Assembly (NCBI GenBank): GCA_028023455.1
Contig: JAQFVV010000027.1
Span: 7,251,845-7,315,844 of the forward strand
DNA from: Epiperipatus broadwayi
Lineage: Eukaryota; Onychophora; Udeonychophora; Euonychophora; Peripatidae
DNA length: 64,000 bases
Reading direction: 5' to 3'
Positions 22,160 through 32,870 of this stretch are shown in pieces. Each line of letters opens with the position of its first letter. The first letter of the stretch is position 1. The notes under the pieces are model-generated. The model had not been told where the DNA came from and made no database searches. It saw only the letters and a list, made by a program, of their open reading frames with translations. The position numbers and the translations under genes were made by a program.

Positions 22160-23040
22160 ATTTATTATTACTACTATCATCATTATTCATCACTTCTGAT
22201 CCAATACACTGTACTCTTCATGTTTAATCCACTTTAAGATTTTAACTGTCCATAATATTATCATTTCTTTAATAGGGAAGTGTTTATTATATCTATAAAG
22301 ATATTACATACGGAACAGAGAAAGGTGAATAACTCCGTGTGTGTAAATTTAAAAAAATCGGATATATTAATCTTTAACTGAGGTTTAAAGTTTATATCTG
22401 TGCTAGAGATAATCTCTAGTTTCGAAAATGATTAGTAATAATCATTAGTGTATTTATCTGAAATGGATGGCGTCAATGTTGTGAGTGGAAGGAATTTGAC
22501 AGTGGTAAATGAAAATGTAATAATATATCAACTTAGATCCATTTCAATTGCTTTAATTTTCTTGATAATGAGAGAATTATCTGTTTGTTTTTCTTTCCAT
22601 ATATTTTGTTTTTGATTTTTTTTAAGTACCTAACATATATCTTTTTGAACTTGATTGAATATTCTGAGCTGTCTATATTGCTCTACTGTTAAGTGTCCCA
22701 GGTCTCAGATTCATAAAAGAAAATCTGGATAAACACATTCATTAAGAACCTTCCTTTTCAAACACACACACACACATATATATATACTTTTAATACTGAA
22801 ATTATTTCTATGAAAACCATTTAATCAAAGTTTAATTTTATGATTAATTTCATCATTGGGTTTCTGTCTGTATTAAGAATATGACTGAAGTATTTGTAGT
22901 TGTTTCTTTCTAATTTATTTTATTTTCTTCTGTCAAGAAAATCCACTATTCATTGTCTTACAGTTTTTAGCATATATTTATATTTTCACTCCTATTTTCT
23001 TACTTTCATCTGTGTTTACGTATACATTGGACTATGTTTA
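22160..23040 (-). mobile_element. RTE-type LINE 3' fragment
   Basis: Recognised by nucleotide similarity to 500-1200 and 7970-8450: the shared run around TAAGTGTCCCAGGTCTCAGATTC and the AAGAACCTTCCTTTTCAAACA segment. The C terminus near 22170-22260 is decayed. A (CA)n(TA)n run lies at 22760-22785. Confidence 0.5.
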
Positions 23041-24179
23041 ATTTAAAAGTTTACCTATTCAATCTTGTTTAATTACTAAAATCGAAGGTGTTAAAAGTGA
23101 GATGCTGACTCCAATCTTGTACAGGTAATTATGAGTATAATAACTCTTAGATGCCATATTCCATTTGGTTGATAAATTAATTTCATTCTGAATTATCAAC
23201 AATATTCACAAAGATGTTTCTTTCCTTAAGTAAGATTTCTATAGTTAATTTGCCTTCAATAAATTTTAATGAATAAAAAGTGACTTTTTTATAAGAATTA
23301 AAATATAATTAATGAATTCTCAACACATAATCATTTATAAGAGTAATTAATATATTTTATCTAACATATGTATTACTACTATTATTAGCGTTACTCTCTA
23401 TGATATATGTGTTTTGAACTCAGATATAGCAATTGGAAAGTTATGCAATATTAGCCTTTGTGTATTCTCACGAAACATAATTATTCTTAATTAGATTTCT
23501 AAATAGTTAGGAATTTACTTTAATTAGATATAATAATTCATATCCCCTGTCTATTTTTGCCACATAAATGTGTACACATATAAATATTTGTATATACACT
23601 AGGCTCTTCACAAACGAGAACTTTATTCGTCATATGTGAAATTATTTTATTTTCAGTGCATAAACAACACTTGTGTTCACTCATATTTTCTGTGATACCA
23701 CATAAAAAGGCTGATATCAATTTCTATCATTTTCAAGATTTCTGTAAATTTTATTGTTTTGTCGTAAAAATAAAATAATTTCTGGATGCAAAGAAAAATA
23801 CCGATCCAGAATTTGATCCCCGCTTAGCCATCACCCGGAGATATGTAAAAGACCTTCACTATAATTACTGCTCATGGTCAGATCTTATTAAATGTTTGAG
23901 GGAAAAAACCCTATTAATGATTTTTATTTCCCAATATAATAAAAAAAAAACATTGATATATTTTCGTGTCAAATCAAATATTCTATTTTCATTGAGTATT
24001 TTTCGTTTGTATTTTGAAAACACTCTTGTTATTGAGTGAGCAATTAAATTACAGTTTGTCAGGAAACAACACAAAACAATCGCAAGTTTGCTGTCATAAT
24101 TAACAAGTGAAATACTATAAACAAAACTCTTACATTAGGATGAAATTATGTGTTGAAACACAAATAAAATAGATCATGA
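23041..24179. other. AT-rich, no supported feature
   Basis: No recognised coding sequence. A patch at 23800-23850 has faint tRNA-like wording on the minus strand, too weak to call a SINE. Confidence 0.35.
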
Positions 24180-24560
24180 ATGTAAGTAAATACACGAAAA
24201 ATATATAAAGGCAAGGGATATAAAGCAAAAAATAAATGGACAGATAATTATCGAAAACAATCCAATGTAAAAATCTCCTCAGAATAAATACCAATTAACT
24301 ATTATGAGAGGACAGAATAACGGATTCCAGCAGAAAAATAGATTGATCCGAGAATATGAATTGTAAAAGGCTGGCCCTTAAAATGAATGGATTATCAGAA
24401 TAAGAATTTAAGCACTGTCGAAAATATGGTAACAGAAATGATGATTATTATATAAATAAATTATACTTGAACAACCGATCAGGTAATTTTGTATATAGTA
24501 ATGAGATTTTAATATTTGCTACGTACAGAAAAAGACTGCTGCGGACTACTGATGGATGGT
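24180..24560 (+). mobile_element. RTE-type 3' tail fragment
   Basis: Shares the ACAGAAATGATGAT segment and its flanks with 25640-26110 on the same strand, in the way RTE ends with GAT-rich tails do elsewhere in the window. It is strongly decayed. Confidence 0.4.
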
Positions 24561-24615
24561 AAAGATTGAATATTAAGACATAATCTTCAAAATTTTATAG
24601 TAATTTAACCATCAG

Positions 24616-24663
<48 letters not shown>
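24616..24663. repeat. (ATT)16 microsatellite
   Basis: Uninterrupted ATT triplets, 48 bp. Confidence 0.97.
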
Positions 24664-24665
<2 letters not shown>

Positions 24666-24789
24666 AATACCTTTCTGTTATCTATGTGATAACAAATATG
24701 GTATATGCTAAAGATTGGTACAACAGTAATGTTAATTATATGGAAATCAATCCAGACATTATATTTTTTGTATTTTGCTCTTTTCACTA

Positions 24790-25060
24790 TTCATTTTTAA
24801 TTAACCTTAACCATCATTATTATCGACAACTATTAATGATCCTCTGCAGGGTAATCATAAATTTAATTCAGATTCTACCATTCATAGTCTCTTTTCAGAT
24901 AAACAATGTTTTTATTTTAACCTTCAATCTCAATGTGAACTTTCTCGGGGTTTTTAAATCTGTTGGAAAGCAGTTTACTTCAACTGTCCATCTATTTCTT
25001 TTAATAATATCAGTGAAACCTGTCTGTTTGCTCACCCAAGTATTCCATTTTTAATATATC
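24790..25060 (-). mobile_element. RTE-type LINE 3' fragment
   Basis: Starts with a CATCATTATTATCGACAAC-type tail and CCTCTGCAGG, as at 490-540. It continues with the AACTGTCCATC and ACCTGTCTGTTTGCTC landmarks shared with 680-800. No open frame. Confidence 0.5.
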
Positions 25061-25580
25061 TTCTTATGGTAGTCAATGGATGCAAGAATGTTTTGCATAA
25101 ATTTTCTATCTAGTGTCTTCTCATCCAATACCATCAGATGAGTTTCTAGCTTGGGGCTTTTATTAGTGACAAACCTTGGATCTGAGAGCAAGTTAACTAT
25201 AAGTCTAATGTTTTAAATCCAAGCTCATTAGCTTGTATAGTAATACAGATCTGAACCCAGTTCAGTTTCTGTATATTTTGATATCTTTGCTTTTTTAATA
25301 ACAATAATCAGATGGGTATATATACAAGTAAATAAGCTTGGATTGAAAACATTATTATGTTTTTATTTTGGACTCATAGCTTATAGTTAATTGAAAAGGT
25401 ATGAAGTGGCAGAAAGAGGGTTGAATTAGATCCTAAAATGTAAGTACAGTGTTCTAAGATCCAAGGATCTTCATTTACGAGATCCACAAGCTAGATACTA
25501 GTCTAGGAATATTGGATGAGTTAGCCCTAGATAGGGATTTTATGCACAAACTCTCATGCATCCATTGATTATCATGGCTA
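25061..25580. repeat. Imperfect inverted repeat, arms 25061-25236 and 25325-25580
   Basis: The right arm read on plus matches the left arm read on minus in several blocks (AAGCTTGGATT, AGATCCAAGG, CAAGCTAGA, ATTGGATGAG, GCATCCATTGA), with many substitutions and an extra segment of roughly 70 bp in the right arm. It is an older palindrome-like structure of unknown origin with no coding capacity. Confidence 0.6.
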
Positions 25581-25639
25581 TTACTGAATGACAAGAATGT
25601 ATGGAGAGTTTGATAGTTTTAATCTAAACCCTTTAGAAT

Positions 25640-26110
25640 ACAAATTTGGTTATTAGTGAAATATGATTGAGTTCATAAAAATAAATTATAGAAAAAAAAT
25701 GATGATGAAAACAAGTAATAGATAATATAAAAAACAATTCTAAGGTGAAGATATGCTGAGAATAGATGACAGTAAATAACCATGAGAAGCTTTAGCAGTG
25801 AAAGCCAGGAGACAAAAAATATTTGAAAGATTTGAGATTACAAAAAAATAAAAAATTCTGGAAATTAGAAACATATAGAAATATCAATAGAATGAAAAGA
25901 ATATAGCAAATGGAATTCAGATAAAATCAAAAGACATTGCAACAGAAATGATGATGATTGTATGAATAAATTAAACATTATCTAGGGCAGATGAAAATAA
26001 ACTATTTGTAATAAACATTTACAAGTATTAGAAATGACTGCCTTGAACTATTAGTAGTTAGTGATGATGATAGAATATTAATATATCGGAAACATAACAT
26101 CAGTTTATCC
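25640..26110 (+). mobile_element. RTE-type 3' tail fragment
   Basis: Related to 24180-24560 through the GAAATGATGATGATTGTATG segment region and what follows. It lies tail-to-tail with the minus-strand fragment at 26200-27010. Confidence 0.4.
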
Positions 26111-26199
26111 AAATAATTTGAAATTTTAATATATAACATTCCATATCCAATTAATATCAGTTGAGATACAGATGAAATGTTGAAACAATAGTGCTGAAA

Positions 26200-27010
26200 A
26201 TTGAAAATGAAAGAAGCCAGGCAAGATCTTTCATAATATAAGTTAAAACTTCAACTGCCCAACCATTGGCATTACTTTGGACAATATGTCCATATCAGCT
26301 GTGTTTGAGTCTCTTAATTTTTTCACTAATGCCACTGATAGTTGTCTATTCTCCTCAATCAAGTACATTATTTTAATCATTTGTTCTTACACCAAACATG
26401 GCTCTGTAGTCAGGTGAGTGATTTGAAATCTCCATCCTATTCTTCTACTAAATATCCAATTCTCACATCTATATATAACAAGTGGTAAATTATATGTATA
26501 AAAACTTTTCAAAAAATAGTCATATTTCCTTTTAATATAAAGGTATTTTTAGCAAAAACATTCCATTGAAATAGAATCCTACTATTAATATTATCCATTA
26601 TGTCTCCATATGTATTATAATCTAATGAAGTTATTTGTGGTTATCTTCTAACCCATCATTACCTAATTTTATTTTTTTTATCTGAAAAATTCCATTAAAT
26701 ATTACTTTAGTATATGCAGCCATTATCATTAGTCCTATTTTCATATTTTCCATCAAATATATTTTGCATCATTTCCCAAAACAATGAAGCATTATTTGCA
26801 AAAACAACCTCAGCAATTTTAAAATATAGATGACTTAAATAATCGCCATGTATGGTTATTTTCTTAGTTTTCCATTTTAGCAGAAAAAATACTTTTTATA
26901 AAATTACTTTTAATAGTTTTGAAGATGTGGAGTTACTCTATTAGAGAACCTCATCAATGTTAATCTATTTTGTATTTAACTATAATTTCGCCAGTTTGTT
27001 CCCATTTTCA
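26200..27010 (-). mobile_element. RTE-type LINE fragment, C-terminal half
   Basis: The minus strand carries RTE landmarks in decayed form: the CAACTGCCCAACCATTGG and ACAATATGTCC phrases correspond to those at 690-730. Further upstream, near 26690-26760, a block fits the post-catalytic region of RTE reverse transcriptase. Multiple stops. Confidence 0.5.
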
Positions 27011-27660
27011 TAAATATTTTTCAGAAAACAACAATATCATGGGTCTATATTTTAATGGTCCAGACGTGTAGTAGCTGAGAAAATGCTTGACGTATTAAAT
27101 GCACTTTGGATTTTATAAATCTAAAGCATTATGGTGATTAATATTCATGTTTTATCCTATTGCTTTATGTGGCAGTCATTGAGCTATAAACACGATTAAA
27201 TTCAATTTGTATTTTTGGTTGGGTTTAATCCCAAATTAAGTATATTAACTTTATAATTTTAATATATTTAATTGATTAAATTCAGTTGTTTACCTAATAA
27301 ATATATTTAGTTGCAAAAATTTCTATTCTGTTAACAGAAAGGAGAACTTTTGATTCCTGTTTAAGGGCTTTTGGAATAATATATTATTGCTGCTGGAGCT
27401 ATTATTTTTATGTGATTATTTATGTAAGAAATGTCACACTGACCTGCTGTTCATCCGTATATATTAGTCTTTATGGACAGTTTATTGGCTTTTATCTCGG
27501 AATTTAAGAATAAAAGTCGTCATAATTCTCCACCCCAGGAGTCTGATAGCGTTTAACTGAAATCACTGTGAATATGTGAGTGAAGAATATATATATAGTT
27601 TTTTTAAATCAATAAGTATAATGATCATGATAGAAAAATCTCTTTTTTTTTCATGTGTCA
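27011..27660. other. AT-rich, no supported feature
   Basis: Nothing recognised. Confidence 0.35.
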
Positions 27661-27662
27661 AA

Positions 27663-27741
27663 GCATCGGCTGGGAAGCGAACTCGCGAACCCGGGAACAC
27701 TACTTGTAAGGCGGCTGTGCTGACTACTCGGCCACCAATGC
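27663..27741 (-). ncRNA. tRNA-derived SINE
   Basis: The minus strand starts GCATTGG and ends CCGATGC 79 nt later, giving a 7-bp acceptor-like stem with one G-T pair. Box A (TGGCCGAGTAGTC) is present; box B is imperfect (GAGTTCGCTTCCC). The D-arm sequence resembles Leu/Ser tRNAs, but the T stem does not pair. A run of nine A (27643-27651 as T) lies about 11 nt past the end, as in a simple SINE. It is unlikely to be a working tRNA gene. Confidence 0.6.
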
Positions 27742-28880
27742 TTAATGCTCTTTATTTACAAAAATGCCAGTCAAGGTAGCAATTGGTAATAATGTTTTAA
27801 TTGCAAATCCAAGGGGTTATTTGATGGTAATCTTTTATTTACATACCTACAACAGTAAATCAATTTTCAGTAAAAAGATCCTGCATGAAGTAGATGAATT
27901 TTTTAATAATAAATGAGATATGGTGTTAACATAAAAGGTGACGGAGTAATTGATTATAAAATGTCCCATGTATTTTACTGCAAAGTCATTAACAATGGAA
28001 ATACAAGTAATGTGGGATTCATTATAAATCAACAATGAAAGATCAATATTGTACAGATATCAGAAAAAAATAACAAAATTAGTTATTCAATTAGAGGGAT
28101 GATACCAAATGGTGAAAAAATTACTTTGTTCCCCCAAATTTTCTAATTGTGATAAATAAGTAGATAATGTTATATAGATATATAAAATGCATTTAATGAG
28201 AACAAAGAACATTTTAAAATTGTCATAAGAGATTTTTATTGTGAGACAATTGAACGATTAAACTGCTGTGTGCAAACATAAGAATATAGAAAAGAGACAG
28301 CACACAGAAAACCAATATTATAAATCCTTTCTGTCACATTAATATTAAATGCAAAGAGGCATGGAAGTAACAAATTGAATGTATAGCAAAACTGAATAAT
28401 ATTTTGCCAAAATGAAATATCAAAATTAGAAGTTACTTATAGATTTAACATAGAAAATGATCATTAATTAGTCAGATGTAGGATACTTCTTAATGCAAAA
28501 CCGGACACAAAAAACTATTTAAAAAGTCGTTATTAAACGATGACATTCCTAATGTTCAGAAATATGTCAATGAAATTAAACTCGAATTTAGAAACCATTT
28601 TAAAATATTTATAGAATGTGAATATAGTTCAGACATGACTGTTATCAATTATATTCTATCAAAATTGCAAATACGATAGTCATTATAAAAATCTATCAAT
28701 ATATCAGTACTCTTTTAAATGAAAAAAAACATGAAAAAAAAAAAAAAGAATAAAAAATAAATAAATGATCTTATTAAAAAAATTGAATATCTAAAATTTT
28801 GATTAAATGATATGAAAAAGAGTTAATAATGATGTAAAAAATTAGAATTGTGAATTCGCACCGAATGCTACAAAAATATA
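27742..28880. other. AT-rich, no supported feature
   Basis: Long A-rich stretches on plus (28700-28780). A minus-strand frame at 27847-28035 has no recognisable content. Confidence 0.35.
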
Positions 28881-28899
28881 CTTCTCAAAAGTATAAACC

Positions 28900-29924
28900 A
28901 ATATCTTCATATTAAAACAAGTTATTTCAACGAGAAGAAAAAAATGTAAAGTGTACTAAAAAGAAGAATGATATAAGGAAGTTTATTGAATAGTTCTGTG
29001 AAGAATAATAAAGTAATAAATAAGAAAATAAACCTTCTAAAAGTAATATATTTTGGAATAATCAATAATTCAAATAGTAAGTGAGACATGGAATTAAATC
29101 AATGAAAAAGATAAAAACTGGAATAACTGAAAGGACTATCATTGACTGTTGTAAAAAAGAAGTTAAAACAATAGAAAATTGTTGGCAAAGTTTTATACAA
29201 AAAATCATAGAGATGTATCAGATTATTGAATGACTGCAGTAAGAATATCAATATGGAATAAAGGGTATAAAGTCTTCAAAAATTATAGACTCTTTAGATG
29301 TTTATCAAGATGTCTACAGCAATCCTTGGATTATACTCAATCTAAACACCAAGGTCAATGGTATAGTTGTTTTAGCATTGTAGACCACTTCATTCTATTC
29401 AGAGAAGTTACAGAATAAACCAATGAATTTGAGTCACCATCCATGTTCAGGATTTACAAATTATGAAAAGGCATTTGATTCAATAAGTATTTTTATAGTA
29501 ATGGAGCATTTGGATCAATAAGATACATACTTGGGATATTATCATCTTCTGAAGATTAATCATCAAAATGTAACAGTAATCATTATATTAATGACACTAA
29601 AAATAAATATTAATGAAGAGGATGTAACAATGTAACTCTATTCTCCCATATCCTTTTAAAGGTGTTTTAAAATTCTGAATTAAAGTAAAAACACGAAGGA
29701 GTAAAATAATAGGAAATTAATAAAGATATCTAAATTTTGCAAATATTAGAGTTGTTTCTGAAAATAATGATTTAGAACTTTAAAAAGTATTTACAAGACA
29801 TCAGACAAAAATAAGAAAAATGGTGAAAAGATTCATGTTTAATGATTATTCACAGAAGAATAATCCTGAATTTAAAATTGGTAAAAATTACAAATCCCTT
29901 GATCAGATTTAAGATGAAAATAGA
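28900..29924 (+). mobile_element. RTE-type LINE reverse transcriptase remnant
   Basis: In shifting plus-strand frames: a finger block at 29310-29415 (LDYTQSKHQGQWYSCFSIVD, where RTE has Q-GFR--YST-DH), motif A at 29455-29490 (NYEKAFDSI), and a decayed catalytic box near 29733-29770 (FANIRVVSENNDLE in place of FADDIVL-SEN--DL). This order and wording are specific to the RTE clade. It is heavily broken and is followed by the start of LINE C2. Confidence 0.7.
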
Positions 29925-31400
29925 AATGAATGGAAATAAAGATAAAATTAAACATTGGTAAAGTGCTACGTGTGTGAAATGGAAAAAGCAATAGAAAGAT
30001 TAGGAAGAGGGATAGAAATACCGTTAATAGGTAGTAAGGGAATATATATTTTGTCAGATCTTTTTTTTGCAGATGATATATTTTTGTGTGCAGAAAAAAG
30101 AGGATATGGAAGTTATGTTGAGGACATGTGCAAGGGTGGGTAAAGAGATGGGGATTAAATTTAGTGAAGAAAAATCAAATATAATGATGGTTAATACTGG
30201 GGAAAGAGAAGATGTAGAATTTTTATTGGGAGATATTAAGTTAAGTGTGGTGAATAGATATAGTTATTTGGGAATTATTTTAAGTAATCAGAAAAATTAT
30301 TTGGATGAATGGGAGAAAAAATTGATAAATGAAGCAAAGAAAAGAATGGGATTGATAAAGAAATTAACAGTGTTTTCATATAATAAATATGATGTAGCTA
30401 GAATTATATGGAAAGGAGTTGCAGTAGCAGGGTTAACATATGGTAGTGATGCATTATATGTTAGTAAAAAGATATTAGATTACTTAGAAAAAGCTCAAAG
30501 GGAAGTAGGAAGACATGCATTGGATGTATGGGCAGCAAGGGAGGCAATTCAAGAAGAAATGGGATGGTCAAGTTTTCATATGAGAGATGCAAAAAGTAAA
30601 ATGAAAATGTTTGCTAGATTGCAGTTTATGGATAATAAAAGAATAACTAAAATAGTATTTAATTGGGTTAAGAGTAAAGGGCAAGTAACAAGATGGGTGA
30701 GAAAGGTAATGCGGTATGCAAAAGATTTGGATAAAGAATTTATATCAGTATATTTGTACAAAAGATGGGATGATTGTGTTAAGAGGATTATTGAGTGTTA
30801 TAGTAGTAAGGAATCGGATAAAAGAATAAATTTATTAATAAAGACTAGGGAGTTAGAGAGATGGAGAAATAGTATGGAGAGTAAAAAGAGTTTAAATATA
30901 TATAGAAATAAACAGAATATTAGGTGTGAGTTAATATATGATAATAGTAAGGAAAGTAGTTTATTGTTTAAGGCTCGAACGGGATCTTTAGCTACAAAAG
31001 AATATACATGTAAATGGAAAAATATGGGTGATTTATTTTGTAAATTAGGTAAGGAAGGAATAGAAAATATTAGGCATTTGTTAATTGAATGTAAATGTTT
31101 GAAAACAGAAAGGGTACATATAATGAAGTTGTGGAAAAATAAATATGAAAAGAGTGATTATACAGAAAGTGAATTATTGTTTTTTATGCTGGGTTTGGGA
31201 AAAGATAAGGGGGGTTTAGATATAAAGGTTATATAGTTGACAAAGATTATGTTGTGGAAATGGGATAGAGCAGATTATAGGTAAATTTAGAGTGGGGAAT
31301 GTAAAATAAAGTGGCTAACAGGTTTATCTGGGCATAATTGCTGAGATATTCTTGACTTCGTTTATGGAGAAGCCATAATACATCACATCACACTTGTAGC
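29925..31400 (+). mobile_element. Non-LTR retrotransposon family C copy 2, 5'-truncated
   Basis: The copy starts just before the catalytic region (YVCEMEKAIERLGRGIEIPL) and runs to a 3' end near 31400 (CATCACATCACAC). It is the better preserved copy of the LINE at 2515-7470 and gives the empty site for the palindrome inserted there. The gap from 31237 to 31400 is its 3' UTR. Confidence 0.8.
29955..31236 (+). pseudogene. LINE C2 reverse transcriptase, catalytic and C-terminal part
   Basis: The catalytic box FFADDIFLCAEK lies at 30063-30098 in the first frame. At a 6-A run (30094-30099) the frame changes, and KEDMEVMLRTCARVGKEMGI continues in a 389-codon frame open to 31236. Later landmarks are YSYLGIIL (thumb), AREAIQEEMGWSSF, KARTGSL and a C-terminal group with C...C...H...C (RHLLIEC). 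The open stretch of more than 1.1 kb in such AT-rich DNA suggests a fairly young insertion. Endonuclease and finger domains are missing, so it cannot move alone. The clade is not certain. Confidence 0.78.
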
Positions 31401-31499
31401 TCCACTAATTAGTCTTAATTTTTAACTTAAATGATTTTCTCTTGAAGTAGAAATCCCTAATCCAAAGGATTAATCTCTTCCCTCTCCTCCTATATCAGG

Positions 31500-32870
31500 A
31501 TGGATAAATCTATCATTTTAGAAGAAAGTTATAACAATCTTGAAAAAATTACCATAAATCTCAATACAGAAGCAGCCATTTTCAATACACAGAATCCTGC
31601 AAAATCTCCACCCTCACTAAGAAAACCAATGTCTACATCATCTTTCATGAATGAGAAAACTCAAATTATGGTGACACTATCTCCTAGGAGTCCAAATTAC
31701 AATTTTCATCAAAATAGTGACCAGAAAGAGGACACAGGAGAGATCATTGTAACCAATGAATTCCCAGCTTAGGAAATGTTAATTTTTCTAAAAAAATTCC
31801 TAACAGTTATGATAAAACATCTATTAATAATAATTTGGGGAAAACTCAAATGAGCTCTATGAGGATTCCTATTTCTGATAGGACTCCCCCCCAAAAAAAA
31901 ATCACTCTGTCTTTATCTCTAATAATAAAAAAAACTATGCAAACATTACCCAAAGAGGCATAGAAGAGCCTAACACTGTCCATTGGGTAGACAATGATGA
32001 CATTTTCAATTTCCTGGGTAATGATTTTGATAAAAGTACACTTACTAACTCTACTCAAATTGAACTATCCTATTAAGCATATAGATCATGCCAATGTAAA
32101 TGACATTAGAGCCAAGTTTAATTCCATGATCCTTTCACAGATCCTTTTTGAATTTTCACAATAATAATGCATTAATTTTGGCCACCACCAACTCTAATTG
32201 TGACTTGCTTAGATTCCTGGTGGAAGAATTCTGTAGTGATTTAAAAAGTAAAAAACTGGAATCTAGTCTACAAAGTCCTGACACACCCCAAAAATGTTAT
32301 ATATTAGTGGAATTCCATATCCTGACCCACAAGTTATTGTTACAAAAATCCATAAAATTCTTGGGTGACAAAATCCTAGTCCATGTTGACATAAATAGAC
32401 CCTCCATTCTTGCAGGTTAAATCAGAAACTGTTTTATAAATTTTAAGGAAGCAGATCTACAAAAATTACTCAAACCTTTTGGTTCCATTTCCAATTTTAA
32501 ATACCTATTGGAGAAAAGGGCCAACATGCTCATCTACACCAATATGGCTACCTTCAATTACTGCTTAATAAAGGGATATTTCCAATGGATATCTCAACCT
32601 ACACCTTACAGATATCTCTCCCCTAATCATACCATTTTGTGGTGTTTAATGTTGTTTTCCAGTAAAAATGCCACTATGCCAACTTCTGTGGACAGCAGTT
32701 GGCACAATTTGTACAGCTTGGTTTTGCAGCCAGCCATTTTATTTGTCATGGACGTGTTCTCACACAAATGTAAGCTGGTCAAAATCTTGCTTAAATATAC
32801 TTTTTCCGAAATTTTTTGAAGGTTCCACATTGAGTAGGGAAGCATGGCAATGGGTTTATAATTGTTAGGA
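31500..32870 (+). pseudogene. ORF1-like remnant of an L1/Tx1-type LINE
   Basis: A 90-codon frame (31500-31772, MDKSIILEESYNNLE) leads into several broken frames. At 32330-32520 the wording KFLGDKILVHVDINRPS, then FKEADLQKLLKPFGSISNF, parallels ALVKIDRNRENYV and FTKLMKPFGSVVSF in ORF1 of LINE A. Hence it is a diverged ORF1, with the N-terminal part upstream. Cysteine-rich residues near 32665-32765 may be the decayed zinc knuckles. No ORF2 follows, so the copy is truncated at 3' or interrupted. Confidence 0.55.
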
